A stretch of 64,000 bases of DNA from an uncultured Ruminococcus sp. (GTDB lineage Bacteria; Bacillota; Clostridia; Oscillospirales; Ruminococcaceae), in assembly GCF_947301925.1 (NCBI RefSeq), contig NZ_CAMYUE010000003.1:62001-126000 (forward strand), written 5' to 3'. The position numbers and the translations under genes were made by a program. This document shows positions 9,660 through 16,205 of this stretch, one piece after another. The notes below the pieces were generated by a model. It was not told the origin of the DNA and searched no databases. It was given only the letters and a program-made list of their open reading frames with translations. Every line of letters begins with the position of its first letter. Within the stretch, counting starts at the first letter, position 1.

Positions 9660-10724
9660 ATGAATATAAAACATATGATTTCTGTTTTTATTGCAGCGAT
9701 ACTGTGCATAACCATAGCGCCTTTTGAAACGGCCTATGCCAATGACGGCATTGCTGCGAAGATCCCTGACAGTATCACTGATACAGGGCTGAATAATAAA
9801 AAAACGTCCACAGCGGGAATGGAAAATCCCTTTAACAAACAGGACGACATGGAAGTTCCATATGACGGTAGGCGCTGGGTACAGCCGGTTGAGTGGAATA
9901 TGCCGACTATTAATCCGAGGAATTATGAAGGCGGACTTATGATCTTTTTCGACCAGATCACGCTTGAACACGGCAAGGCAAACGGCAAGGTACAGCGTGT
10001 GTATTGCAGCATTCATGGCGCTACCGAACCTGTCAGCATTATGAAGTTCCATATTTTTTATGATACCCGACTGACTGTGAAGAAGAATGGTGACGGCGAG
10101 GTTATCAACCCGGGTAAAGTAACCGGAGACTTCAACACCGGTTCTGCTATGGTCGAAGAAGGACAGCTGGTATTCTATGCATATTCAGATGATACTGCGG
10201 TGAGCAATGGCAGTATATTCACTATTGATTTTATCGTCCCCCAAAATGCAGAGCCGGGTGAGGTCTATCCCATCGGTATGGCATATGTGGATGACGGCAT
10301 AGTAGCCGATACCTTCATAAATTCCGAACAGGATTATGCGGGAAAGCTCCAGATGACATATGCTTTCAGCAAGGGTATCTACAACGGATATATAAAGATG
10401 TCAGGCGAGAAAAAGACTACTACCACCACCACTACTACCTCTACGACTACGACAACCACACTTCCTGTTATGCCTGCACGAAAGCTTGGCGATGAAAACG
10501 GTGACGGCAGCATCGATGCTATCGATGCATCGAGGATACTTGCCATCTATGCCGAAGCTTCAATCGAAGGGGGCGACTTGCCCACAGAGGAGGATTATGA
10601 GGTCTGCGATGTGGACCGAAACGGCTCCATAGACGCGGTGGACGCTTCAAAGGTGCTGGCCTACTACGCATATACGGGAGGCGGCGGAACAGGCACGTTT
10701 GAGGATTTTCTGAAGAAGAAATGA
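9660..10724 (+). CDS. secreted cohesin-like / dockerin scaffold protein
   Basis: A 354-aa protein with AAGGTGAG before the ATG. Order: a signal peptide (MNIKHMISVFIAAILCI..., cleavage likely near AYA-ND); about residues 75-245, a beta-sandwich that looks like a cohesin (FHIFYDTRLTV, GQLVFYAYSD, GSIFTIDFIVP); a 15-residue Thr/Ser linker; and a C-terminal dockerin with two calcium-loop repeats (GDENGDGSIDAIDASRIL and CDVDRNGSIDAVDASKVL). A protein with both modules matches the adaptor scaffoldin type known from Ruminococcus cellulosomes (ScaC-like). The cohesin assignment is by eye and could instead be a related adhesion fold. It is monocistronic with its own promoter and terminator. Confidence 0.75.
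   Translation: MNIKHMISVFIAAILCITIAPFETAYANDGIAAKIPDSITDTGLNNKKTSTAGMENPFNKQDDMEVPYDGRRWVQPVEWNMPTINPRNYEGGLMIFFDQITLEHGKANGKVQRVYCSIHGATEPVSIMKFHIFYDTRLTVKKNGDGEVINPGKVTGDFNTGSAMVEEGQLVFYAYSDDTAVSNGSIFTIDFIVPQNAEPGEVYPIGMAYVDDGIVADTFINSEQDYAGKLQMTYAFSKGIYNGYIKMSGEKKTTTTTTTTSTTTTTTLPVMPARKLGDENGDGSIDAIDASRILAIYAEASIEGGDLPTEEDYEVCDVDRNGSIDAVDASKVLAYYAYTGGGGTGTFEDFLKKK
10416..10460 (+). repeat. ACN codon tract encoding the Thr linker
   Basis: Fifteen consecutive codons, fourteen Thr and one Ser, joining the cohesin-like and dockerin modules. Mixed third bases (ACT, ACC, ACG, ACA) show selection on protein sequence rather than a simple microsatellite. Confidence 0.9.
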
Positions 10725-10725
10725 T

Positions 10726-10755
10726 AAAAAGACGGACACTGAGTCCGTCTTTTTT
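10726..10755 (+). terminator. Rho-independent terminator of the cohesin-dockerin gene
   Basis: A 7-bp GC-rich stem (10731-10737 with 10743-10749), 5-nt loop, flanked by A5 and a T run starting at 10750, just after the stop codon. Confidence 0.9.
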
Positions 10756-10883
10756 GCTTTGTACCGACAAGCTGTTTTGCTGTCGTATATAATGCCAATA
10801 CAGGCAAAAACCTGAAAGGTGCGGATTTCTCATGTTATATGCAGAGACTTTATTAATAGAATGTATACATGATTCCTGCCTTG

Positions 10884-10920
10884 AAAAAGACCGCTTAACA
10901 AAGCGTTATGCGGTCTTTTT
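10884..10920. terminator. hairpin, probable terminator of the GH25 gene
   Basis: An 11-bp perfect stem (10884-10894 with 10910-10920) whose outer pairs are A5/T5, with a smaller inner stem. It lies about 140 bases beyond the stop codon of the minus-strand lysozyme gene. The gap 10725-11059 otherwise holds only the terminator before it and a 10-bp ATGTATACAT palindrome at 10861-10870; I see no gene. Confidence 0.6.
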
Positions 10921-11059
10921 GTCGTATGAATGAGAAACTTGAAGTGATGCTTTCTGTCGGGGAAGAATGATCGTCATTGCAATGCCTGTCGGCGAACGGA
11001 AATGTTCCTCACAGCCGTACAAGTCTGCGGAAGGTTTTTGCGTGTTCAGATAGACTAAA

Positions 11060-12277
11060 CTATTTGTCGATCAGCATTCTCTTCATGAGACACAGGTCAA
11101 ATACATCAAGCTGTCCATCCTTAATGAGGTCTCCGGCCTTCCAATCGGCAAGCTGTGTGTCAGGAACAGCAAGCAGCCATTTTTGGAGCAGCAGAACGTC
11201 AGCAACGCTGAATTCTCCGTCTGCATTGATATCGCCTGCGACACTGTCGGATTTCAGGTATAATACGTCAACGTTCACTTGACTGCTGATACCTGAAATG
11301 CTGCCATGATTGCTGTATTGCCAGATATTACAGAAGTCGGAATAGTCATGATCCGCAGGATCGCAGATTTTATCCCCATAAGGCCAAACTGCCATCCAAA
11401 TGTTGATACCCTGGTTTCTTAGCGTATCTGCATCGATATAGTTCCTTAACCAAAACAGATTTGCATAGACACCAGGCTGATAGCCTGCCTCTCGGATCAG
11501 ACTGCACCCATAAGAAAGCACTTCGGTGAATGCAGCTTTTCCCAGATCGGTTTGTCTGGTTGCCTGTTCTACATCAATGTAAACCGGTAAATCAAAGTGC
11601 TTGTCTCCCAGAGTTTTCAATAGATCGTTCACGTTAGATTCTATTTCTTTTTTTGTGTTTGCGGAAGAGTACATATATGTACCCACCTTCAGCCCGGCCG
11701 CTTTTGCGCTGAGATAATTCCGTTCAAAACAGAGATCGTTCATGTACTCTGCATTGCCTATATTCGTTGTTGCTGCAGGAATGATCGCAAAGGTAACACC
11801 GCCATTTGCAACACTCTGCCAATTGATATCACTTTGGAGCAATGAAATATCGATCCCTTTTTCAAAATCCGGACTGATGACAGGATCATGTCCGGGATCT
11901 GACGGAGGGCTGCTTATTGGTATTAACTGCCAGAGCTGGTTGTTGTTGTTGCTTTCCTCATAATTTGTAAATAGCAGCTGTCCAAGGTCTTTTCCCGGTG
12001 CTGAAACGACTGCATTCGGATTTGACGCACTGGCAATATAATAATAGTCACCTGTTTTATAGAAATAAAAACGTGCTTCATCTCCTTCCACAGTTTCCCC
12101 TCGTGTCAAGGCAACACCGCTTGTTACAGTCGAATTACAGTTCCCATTGACATAACCGCCGTCACTTTGCAGTATACGGATTTCATACTTGTTACTTCCC
12201 GCATTCGTGAGATAAAACTTCTGTTCAATTGTACCATCACCAGTGGCCTCGGTGATCCAATTAGGCGTTTTTGTCAT
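11060..12277 (-). CDS. GH25 lysozyme with ricin-type and dockerin modules
   Basis: A 405-aa protein. Residues 1 to about 120 form a beta-trefoil-like (ricin-type) module ending NNNNQLWQLIPI. Residues 135 to about 345 are a GH25 muramidase (start KGIDIS, catalytic DVE in LPVYIDVEQ, end WQYSNHG). The C-terminal 60 residues are a two-repeat dockerin (GDINADGEFSVADVLLLQ and GDLIKDGQLDVFDLCLMK). It should cleave peptidoglycan and attach to a cohesin. The odd point is that no signal peptide is present, and the frame extended upstream to its stop near 12377 gives none either. ATG 12277 has a modest AAAAGG site 9 bases before it. The gene may have lost its 5' end, or may have an unconventional export route. 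Confidence 0.8.
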   Translation of the reverse strand: MTKTPNWITEATGDGTIEQKFYLTNAGSNKYEIRILQSDGGYVNGNCNSTVTSGVALTRGETVEGDEARFYFYKTGDYYYIASASNPNAVVSAPGKDLGQLLFTNYEESNNNNQLWQLIPISSPPSDPGHDPVISPDFEKGIDISLLQSDINWQSVANGGVTFAIIPAATTNIGNAEYMNDLCFERNYLSAKAAGLKVGTYMYSSANTKKEIESNVNDLLKTLGDKHFDLPVYIDVEQATRQTDLGKAAFTEVLSYGCSLIREAGYQPGVYANLFWLRNYIDADTLRNQGINIWMAVWPYGDKICDPADHDYSDFCNIWQYSNHGSISGISSQVNVDVLYLKSDSVAGDINADGEFSVADVLLLQKWLLAVPDTQLADWKAGDLIKDGQLDVFDLCLMKRMLIDK

Positions 12278-12306
12278 TCCATACAGCCTTTTCAGAGCTT
12301 CGTTAC

Positions 12307-12342
12307 AAAAGTCAACGGTTACTCTTGCTATCGTTGACTTTT
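12307..12342. repeat. perfect inverted repeat upstream of GH25
   Basis: An 11-bp perfect inverted repeat (12307-12317 with 12332-12342), 14-nt loop, with A4/T4 at its outer ends. It lies 30 bases upstream of the GH25 start codon. It could be a terminator for an upstream transcript or a leader hairpin; it also marks a possible boundary of a 5' truncation. Confidence 0.5.
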
Positions 12343-12468
12343 GAGGGTTATTTCTGTATTTTCGCCCTGTTTTATACTATATAAGGCTCTCATAGCTCTC
12401 TATCTCAAAACCTACCGTTCCCGATTGCCCTCAAAAAATGCGTATTATCTGCGTTTAGGCAGAATAAT

Positions 12469-12503
12469 GCACCCAAACTTCAATTGTATCAAAATTTGGG
12501 TGC
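12469..12503 (-). terminator. hairpin just 3' of tRNA-Ala
   Basis: A 9-bp perfect stem (12469-12477 with 12495-12503) beginning 6 bases beyond the tRNA CCA end. The loop is AT-rich and no strong U run follows, so it is a weak terminator or a processing signal. Confidence 0.45.
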
Positions 12504-12508
12504 TAATA

Positions 12509-12584
12509 TGGTGGACCCGAAGGGGATCGAACCCTCGGCCTCTGCGTTGCGAACGCAGCGCTCTCCCAACTGAGCTACGAGCCC
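12509..12584 (-). tRNA. tRNA-Ala (anticodon CGC)
   Basis: A 76-nt cloverleaf read on the minus strand. The acceptor stem is GGGCTCG/CGGGTCC with the alanine identity pair G3:U70; D-arm GCTC/GAGC; anticodon stem CTGCG/CGCAG with loop TTCGCAA, giving anticodon CGC (codon GCG); variable loop of 5; T-arm with TTCGATC; CCA is encoded. Confidence 0.95.
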
Positions 12585-12601
12585 GTATTATACCGTCATT
12601 A

Positions 12602-12630
12602 ATTATATCACTGAAAAAAGATCAAGTCCA
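12602..12630 (-). promoter_or_regulatory. promoter of tRNA-Ala
   Basis: On the minus strand: TGGACT (complement of 12625-12630), 17-bp spacer, TATAAT (complement of 12602-12607), placing the start about 10 bases before the mature 5' end. Confidence 0.5.
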
Positions 12631-12660
12631 TTGTTATCTATCAAAGTTTACAGTTTATTC

Positions 12661-12698
12661 ATAACTATCGTGTTCCTGTTTTGGAGCACGATAGTTAT
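12661..12698. repeat. 12-bp inverted repeat after the glycosyltransferase gene
   Basis: A perfect 12-bp stem (12661-12672 with 12687-12698), 14-nt loop, 9 bases beyond the stop codon of the minus-strand glycosyltransferase. Position and stability suggest a terminator, but no U run follows. Confidence 0.5.
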
Positions 12699-12706
12699 AT
12701 CAGTCT

Positions 12707-13444
12707 TCAGCGAACGTCATAATAGAATTGATTGGCAGCTTTTTTATTATGGCCAGTGAAGATCGCATTTGTGAGCTTCAGGTTCTTCAGAAGATACCAA
12801 TCACCGAATTCATCGAATTTTCGGCTGGAAGTGACTACGGACGGCTTTTTTATAACACCGTATTTCATGCCCTTTACATCTCCGAGAGCCTTCAGACGTT
12901 TTGCAAAATCCGCGTCCTCAACGCTGACAAGCTCTTCGTTGAAACCGCCTATAGTTTCAAAATCCTCCTTTTTGAACCAGAACATGGTAGCAGAAAGGAT
13001 ACCGCCGCTTTTACGGATGATAGGAAGCAGCTTGAATATTATATAAATCTCGGTAATAAGGATACCAAGTGACATACGGTCAAACTTTGGACGAGCTCCG
13101 CCGCCTATGTATTCGTTGCTTCCGAGCATGGACTTTATCTTTATCAGAGCATTGTAAGGCATCAAACTGTCAGCGTCAATAGTAACGATGAAACGTCCTT
13201 TGGCAGCCTTTACGCCATCATTTCTTATTTTGCTCAGACATTTGTCTTCATTGAATATAACATCAGCTCCGTACTTTCTGGAGATTTTTTCTGTTTTGTC
13301 AGTGCATCTGTTAAGTACTACAAGTATCTGGACGCGATCGTTGGGAACATATTTTTCGGCACGGCGTATAGCTTTTATACATTTTGCTATGTATTTCTCT
13401 TCGTTATGGGCGGGAATAACTATTGTAAAAGTGTATTCGTTCAT
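12707..13444 (-). CDS. family-2 glycosyltransferase
   Basis: A 245-aa protein with the GT-A fold of family 2: N-terminal FTIVIPAHNEEKYI, nucleotide-sugar binding DADS (DxD) near residue 92, and the acceptor-side region GGFNEELVSVEDADFAKRL carrying the ED motif. A short hydrophobic patch (LGILITEIYIIFKLLPI) suggests membrane association. It should transfer a sugar from a nucleotide donor to a glycan or lipid; donor and acceptor cannot be read. GAGG lies about 10 bases before the ATG, and it has its own promoter. It faces away from the biosynthetic cluster and is most likely the left neighbour, not a part of it. Confidence 0.85.
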   Translation of the reverse strand: MNEYTFTIVIPAHNEEKYIAKCIKAIRRAEKYVPNDRVQILVVLNRCTDKTEKISRKYGADVIFNEDKCLSKIRNDGVKAAKGRFIVTIDADSLMPYNALIKIKSMLGSNEYIGGGARPKFDRMSLGILITEIYIIFKLLPIIRKSGGILSATMFWFKKEDFETIGGFNEELVSVEDADFAKRLKALGDVKGMKYGVIKKPSVVTSSRKFDEFGDWYLLKNLKLTNAIFTGHNKKAANQFYYDVR

Positions 13445-13515
13445 TGATCTAACCTCGTTTTTTATCGGTGCAGCCGATATTGATTATGAACTGTGGAACA
13501 GTTTTTAGTATATTT

Positions 13516-13544
13516 ATTATAATATATTAAAAAAATTTTTTCAA
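13516..13544 (-). promoter_or_regulatory. promoter of the glycosyltransferase gene
   Basis: On the minus strand: TTGAAA (complement of 13539-13544), 17-bp AT-rich spacer, TATAAT (complement of 13516-13521). A 5-bp leader hairpin follows at 13464-13478. Confidence 0.65.
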
Positions 13545-13622
13545 CCTTTTACACACATTTTTTATTGATTAGTGGTTCTGAATAGGAGTAAATGATAATG
13601 TGAGACAGAAAAATTAGACAGG

Positions 13623-13661
13623 TGGTATAATAATGTGCTAAATTTGTGTGTTGTATACAAC
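13623..13661 (+). promoter_or_regulatory. extended -10 element plus 12-bp palindrome
   Basis: TGgTATAAT at 13623-13631 has no good -35. It is followed at 13650-13661 by the perfect palindrome GTTGTATACAAC, which would lie about 10 bases inside the transcript or, for the stronger promoter at 13738, about 75 bases upstream of its -35. It is a candidate operator for the cluster; the regulator is unknown. The 400-base gap around it holds no gene. Confidence 0.35.
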
Positions 13662-13737
13662 GAGTGCTGAAGTGTTGATAAAAAAATGTGTTATTTGATG
13701 AATTAAGCTAATGGGCAGAAAAAAACCAAAATCATTA

Positions 13738-13766
13738 TTGAAAAATACGTTGTTATGTGTTATAAT
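13738..13766 (+). promoter_or_regulatory. main promoter of the PKS/NRPS cluster
   Basis: TTGAAA (13738-13743), exactly 17 bp, TATAAT (13761-13766) with extended -10 TGt. It stands just before the first cluster gene. No comparably good promoter was noticed further in, so long polycistronic transcription is likely. Confidence 0.7.
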
Positions 13767-13892
13767 AAATCAAAGTATAAACTGGTAGTATTATTTATGA
13801 CGGAACTACAAATCAGTTATATTTGGGAATTTTGCGTTTAAAAAATGGCTCTGTTCTTAATAAATGTGAAGGGCAGGAGTAATAGGATAGAT

Positions 13893-14579
13893 ATGATATA
13901 TCACGGAATAGCGAATGTCTCTGCTATCGGTTGCTTTGACAATGTTAAATACTTAACAGCTTTTGTTGCGGAGGAGAGAAAAAACAGGATATGCAAGTTT
14001 CTTCGTGATGAGGACAAGATAAGGTCGCTTACTGCGGAGCTTCTTCTCAGGCATATGCTGAGTGTGATATATGGTACAAACGCGTCAGAGATAAGGTTCG
14101 GTGCCGATAAATACGGAAAGCCTTATCTGACCGGAAGCAAACTGAAGTTCAATATCTCTCATTCGGGAGATTATGTTGCCTGTGCTGTGGGAGATTCTGA
14201 TATGGGCATAGACGTGGAGAAAATCAGCAAAGAGGAGCTTCCGGAGGTGTACAACGTGTTTGCACCATCGGAGATAGAAATGATCAATGCCTTGCCTCAG
14301 AATATGCAGGCAGATTTGTTTTACAGGATCTGGACTCTGAAAGAGAGCTATGTCAAAAAAACAGGAGATGGCCTGCATCGTCCGTTTGACTCCTTTTCCT
14401 TTGATCTGACGGGTGACAGTATCTGCTTGAAGGATAGCGGAAAGGCAGGAAGTGAAAATGCTTTTTTTAATAAAAAGCTTGACGGAAGATATTGGTATTC
14501 AGTTTGTTTTCCGTCGTATGAAAGAATTGAAGGTATTATCGAATATGATATATTCCGTTTAATCGATGCTTTCAGATGA
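13893..14579 (+). CDS. 4'-phosphopantetheinyl transferase, Sfp type
   Basis: A 228-aa protein from the chosen start; ATG 13845 is an alternative that adds 16 residues. The start at 13893 is preferred because MIYHGIANV matches the usual Sfp N-terminus and AGGAG/AGGAT lie upstream. Family motifs are plain: KFNISHSGDYVACAV, then MGIDVEK (magnesium-binding D/E), and later WTLKESYVKKTGDGL. It transfers phosphopantetheine from CoA to the active Ser of carrier domains, and heads a cluster with at least ten of them. It is 129 bases ahead of the discrete ACP. Confidence 0.92.
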   Translation: MIYHGIANVSAIGCFDNVKYLTAFVAEERKNRICKFLRDEDKIRSLTAELLLRHMLSVIYGTNASEIRFGADKYGKPYLTGSKLKFNISHSGDYVACAVGDSDMGIDVEKISKEELPEVYNVFAPSEIEMINALPQNMQADLFYRIWTLKESYVKKTGDGLHRPFDSFSFDLTGDSICLKDSGKAGSENAFFNKKLDGRYWYSVCFPSYERIEGIIEYDIFRLIDAFR

Positions 14580-14708
14580 TTTAACTAAGTGCGGGGGATA
14601 TAAAGGAATAGGATGATTAAAAGGTCATGACATATTTTATTCTGCTCCTTGCCTGTTCCGTTTCTTAGTAAAAATATAATTTATTATTTGCTACAAGAAA
14701 GGTAAAAG

Positions 14709-14951
14709 GTGATCAAAGTGAATGTTAACGAGAAAGTAAGAGGATTTATCTCAAGATTCGTGAAAATGGACGATTGTAATGATGATACAAACATTTTTGA
14801 GAGCGGCATGGTGAATTCACTCTTTTCTATGCAGCTTATTATGTTTCTTGAGAATGAATTTTCTATCCAGATAGAGAATGATGAGCTGGATCTTTCAAAC
14901 TTTGAAACGATAAATAAGATCTGTGCTTTCGTAGAGAGAAAAACTGTCTGA
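14709..14951 (+). CDS. discrete acyl carrier protein, FkbJ-like
   Basis: An 80-aa protein. Start GTG 14709 with GAAAGG upstream; GTG 14718 is an in-frame alternative. The phosphopantetheine Ser is S37 in VNSLFSMQ, a signature of the discrete ACPs that carry glyceryl/hydroxymalonyl/methoxymalonyl units (FkbJ, ZmaD type) rather than the usual DSL of chain ACPs. The matching FkbK/H/I enzymes lie 23 kb downstream. It directly precedes a discrete AT, an arrangement that would suit unit hand-over. The FkbJ role is inference from the motif and the partner genes. Confidence 0.75.
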   Translation: MIKVNVNEKVRGFISRFVKMDDCNDDTNIFESGMVNSLFSMQLIMFLENEFSIQIENDELDLSNFETINKICAFVERKTV

Positions 14952-14971
14952 ACTGTCCCGGGAGAAAAATA

Positions 14972-16192
14972 ATGAAAAGAATAGCTATGTTATTTCCGGG
15001 ACAGGGCTCACATTTTCGCGGAATGGGAAAGGACCTATATGACCAATTCCCTGTAGCCAGAAAAGTGTTTGATGAGGCAAATGAGGTTCTGGGCTTTGAT
15101 TTGGCGGGAAAATGCTTTGAAGGAAGAATAAGCGAGCTCAACCTTCCCGATATAATGACACTGTCAATACTGACTACCTCTTATGCTTCATATAAGGTAT
15201 GGATATCAGAAACAGGTGTATTTCCTGATATATGTGCAGGCCACAGTATCGGAGAGTTTTCCGCTCTGGCTGCCGCGGGTGTTTTATCCTTTGAGGATGC
15301 GCTGAGGATAGTGAAGCTCAGGGCAGATCTTGCAAAATCGGTAGCCGACAGTCAGCGGGGCGCAATGACCATAGTTGATAACTTCAGCAAGGAACAGCTT
15401 GAGAAACTGTGTGCCAGCTTATCGGATGATGAATCCTTTGCTGAGATAAGCTGTGTTAATTCGGATAAACAGTTTGCTGTTTCGGGGCATCAGAGCGTTC
15501 TGATGGAACTTGAAAAAGAGGTAATGAAGTTTAACGGAAATACTACACCTCTTCTGATGAGTCCTCCGTTCCACTGTTCAATGATGACGAGTGTAAGAGA
15601 GGCGCTTTATGAAAAGCTCAGCTCCTGTAAGCTGAATCCTCCGGAATTCAGTGTCATATCAGACTTTACCGCAAGGCCTTATCGTTCCGAGGCGGAGGTA
15701 CCGGAATTGCTTAGCCTTCAGGTTTGCAGCCGTGTAAGATGGAATGAGGCATTAAGGTATATCGCTGATACTGATGTTGATGCGATGATCGATATCGGTC
15801 CGTCGTCTGTTGTTTCCACACTCATAAGGGAAAACGGCAATGGTCATATACCTGTTTTCTCATTTGCAGTTGCGGGCGAACGCGATCATATAAAGGAAAT
15901 GTGCAGAAACAGTTTTGCTGATATGAGCAATTTTATCAATCTATGTGTTAAAGAAGCTACAAACTGCAAAAATAATAACAGTAACATAAAGGAATACAGT
16001 CAAGCAGTTGATTATATAAACGAACTGATCCAGCTTAGATTTACCAATATTGAAACCATAACTGATACTGTAGATAAAGCTTTGCATCTGTGCTCACAGA
16101 TATTTGAATTGAAGAGTTTAGATCATAGGGTCATTACCGTAAAGGTAAACAAACTCAGGAGCATGGCGGAAAAGCTTGGAAATATTGTTTAG
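14972..16192 (+). CDS. discrete trans-acting acyltransferase
   Basis: A 406-aa protein starting LFPGQGSHFRGMG. Catalytic residues are S92 (GHSIGEFSAL), R117 (VKLRADL, binds the dicarboxylate carboxyl) and H201 (PPFHC), the same positions as in E. coli FabD. It should therefore move malonyl-type units onto carriers of the AT-less modules. About 85 residues beyond the FabD-like core form a helical C-terminal extension of unknown use. Because the cluster also has a malonyl-type AT in the AT-AT-ER protein, this one may handle the unusual hydroxymalonyl unit held on the neighbouring ACP; that is inference. Confidence 0.88.
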   Translation: MKRIAMLFPGQGSHFRGMGKDLYDQFPVARKVFDEANEVLGFDLAGKCFEGRISELNLPDIMTLSILTTSYASYKVWISETGVFPDICAGHSIGEFSALAAAGVLSFEDALRIVKLRADLAKSVADSQRGAMTIVDNFSKEQLEKLCASLSDDESFAEISCVNSDKQFAVSGHQSVLMELEKEVMKFNGNTTPLLMSPPFHCSMMTSVREALYEKLSSCKLNPPEFSVISDFTARPYRSEAEVPELLSLQVCSRVRWNEALRYIADTDVDAMIDIGPSSVVSTLIRENGNGHIPVFSFAVAGERDHIKEMCRNSFADMSNFINLCVKEATNCKNNNSNIKEYSQAVDYINELIQLRFTNIETITDTVDKALHLCSQIFELKSLDHRVITVKVNKLRSMAEKLGNIV

Positions 16193-16205
16193 GGGGATAT
16201 ACAAT

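Noticed and set aside
10416..10460. Trinucleotide repeat as a possible phase-variable tract
   Set aside because: Third bases vary and it encodes the usual Thr linker between modules, so slippage control is unlikely.
12341..12664. A + strand frame of 107 codons over the tRNA region
   Set aside because: It is the well-known false translation of the antisense of a tRNA gene (RRGSNPRP-type sequence), with no ribosome binding site.
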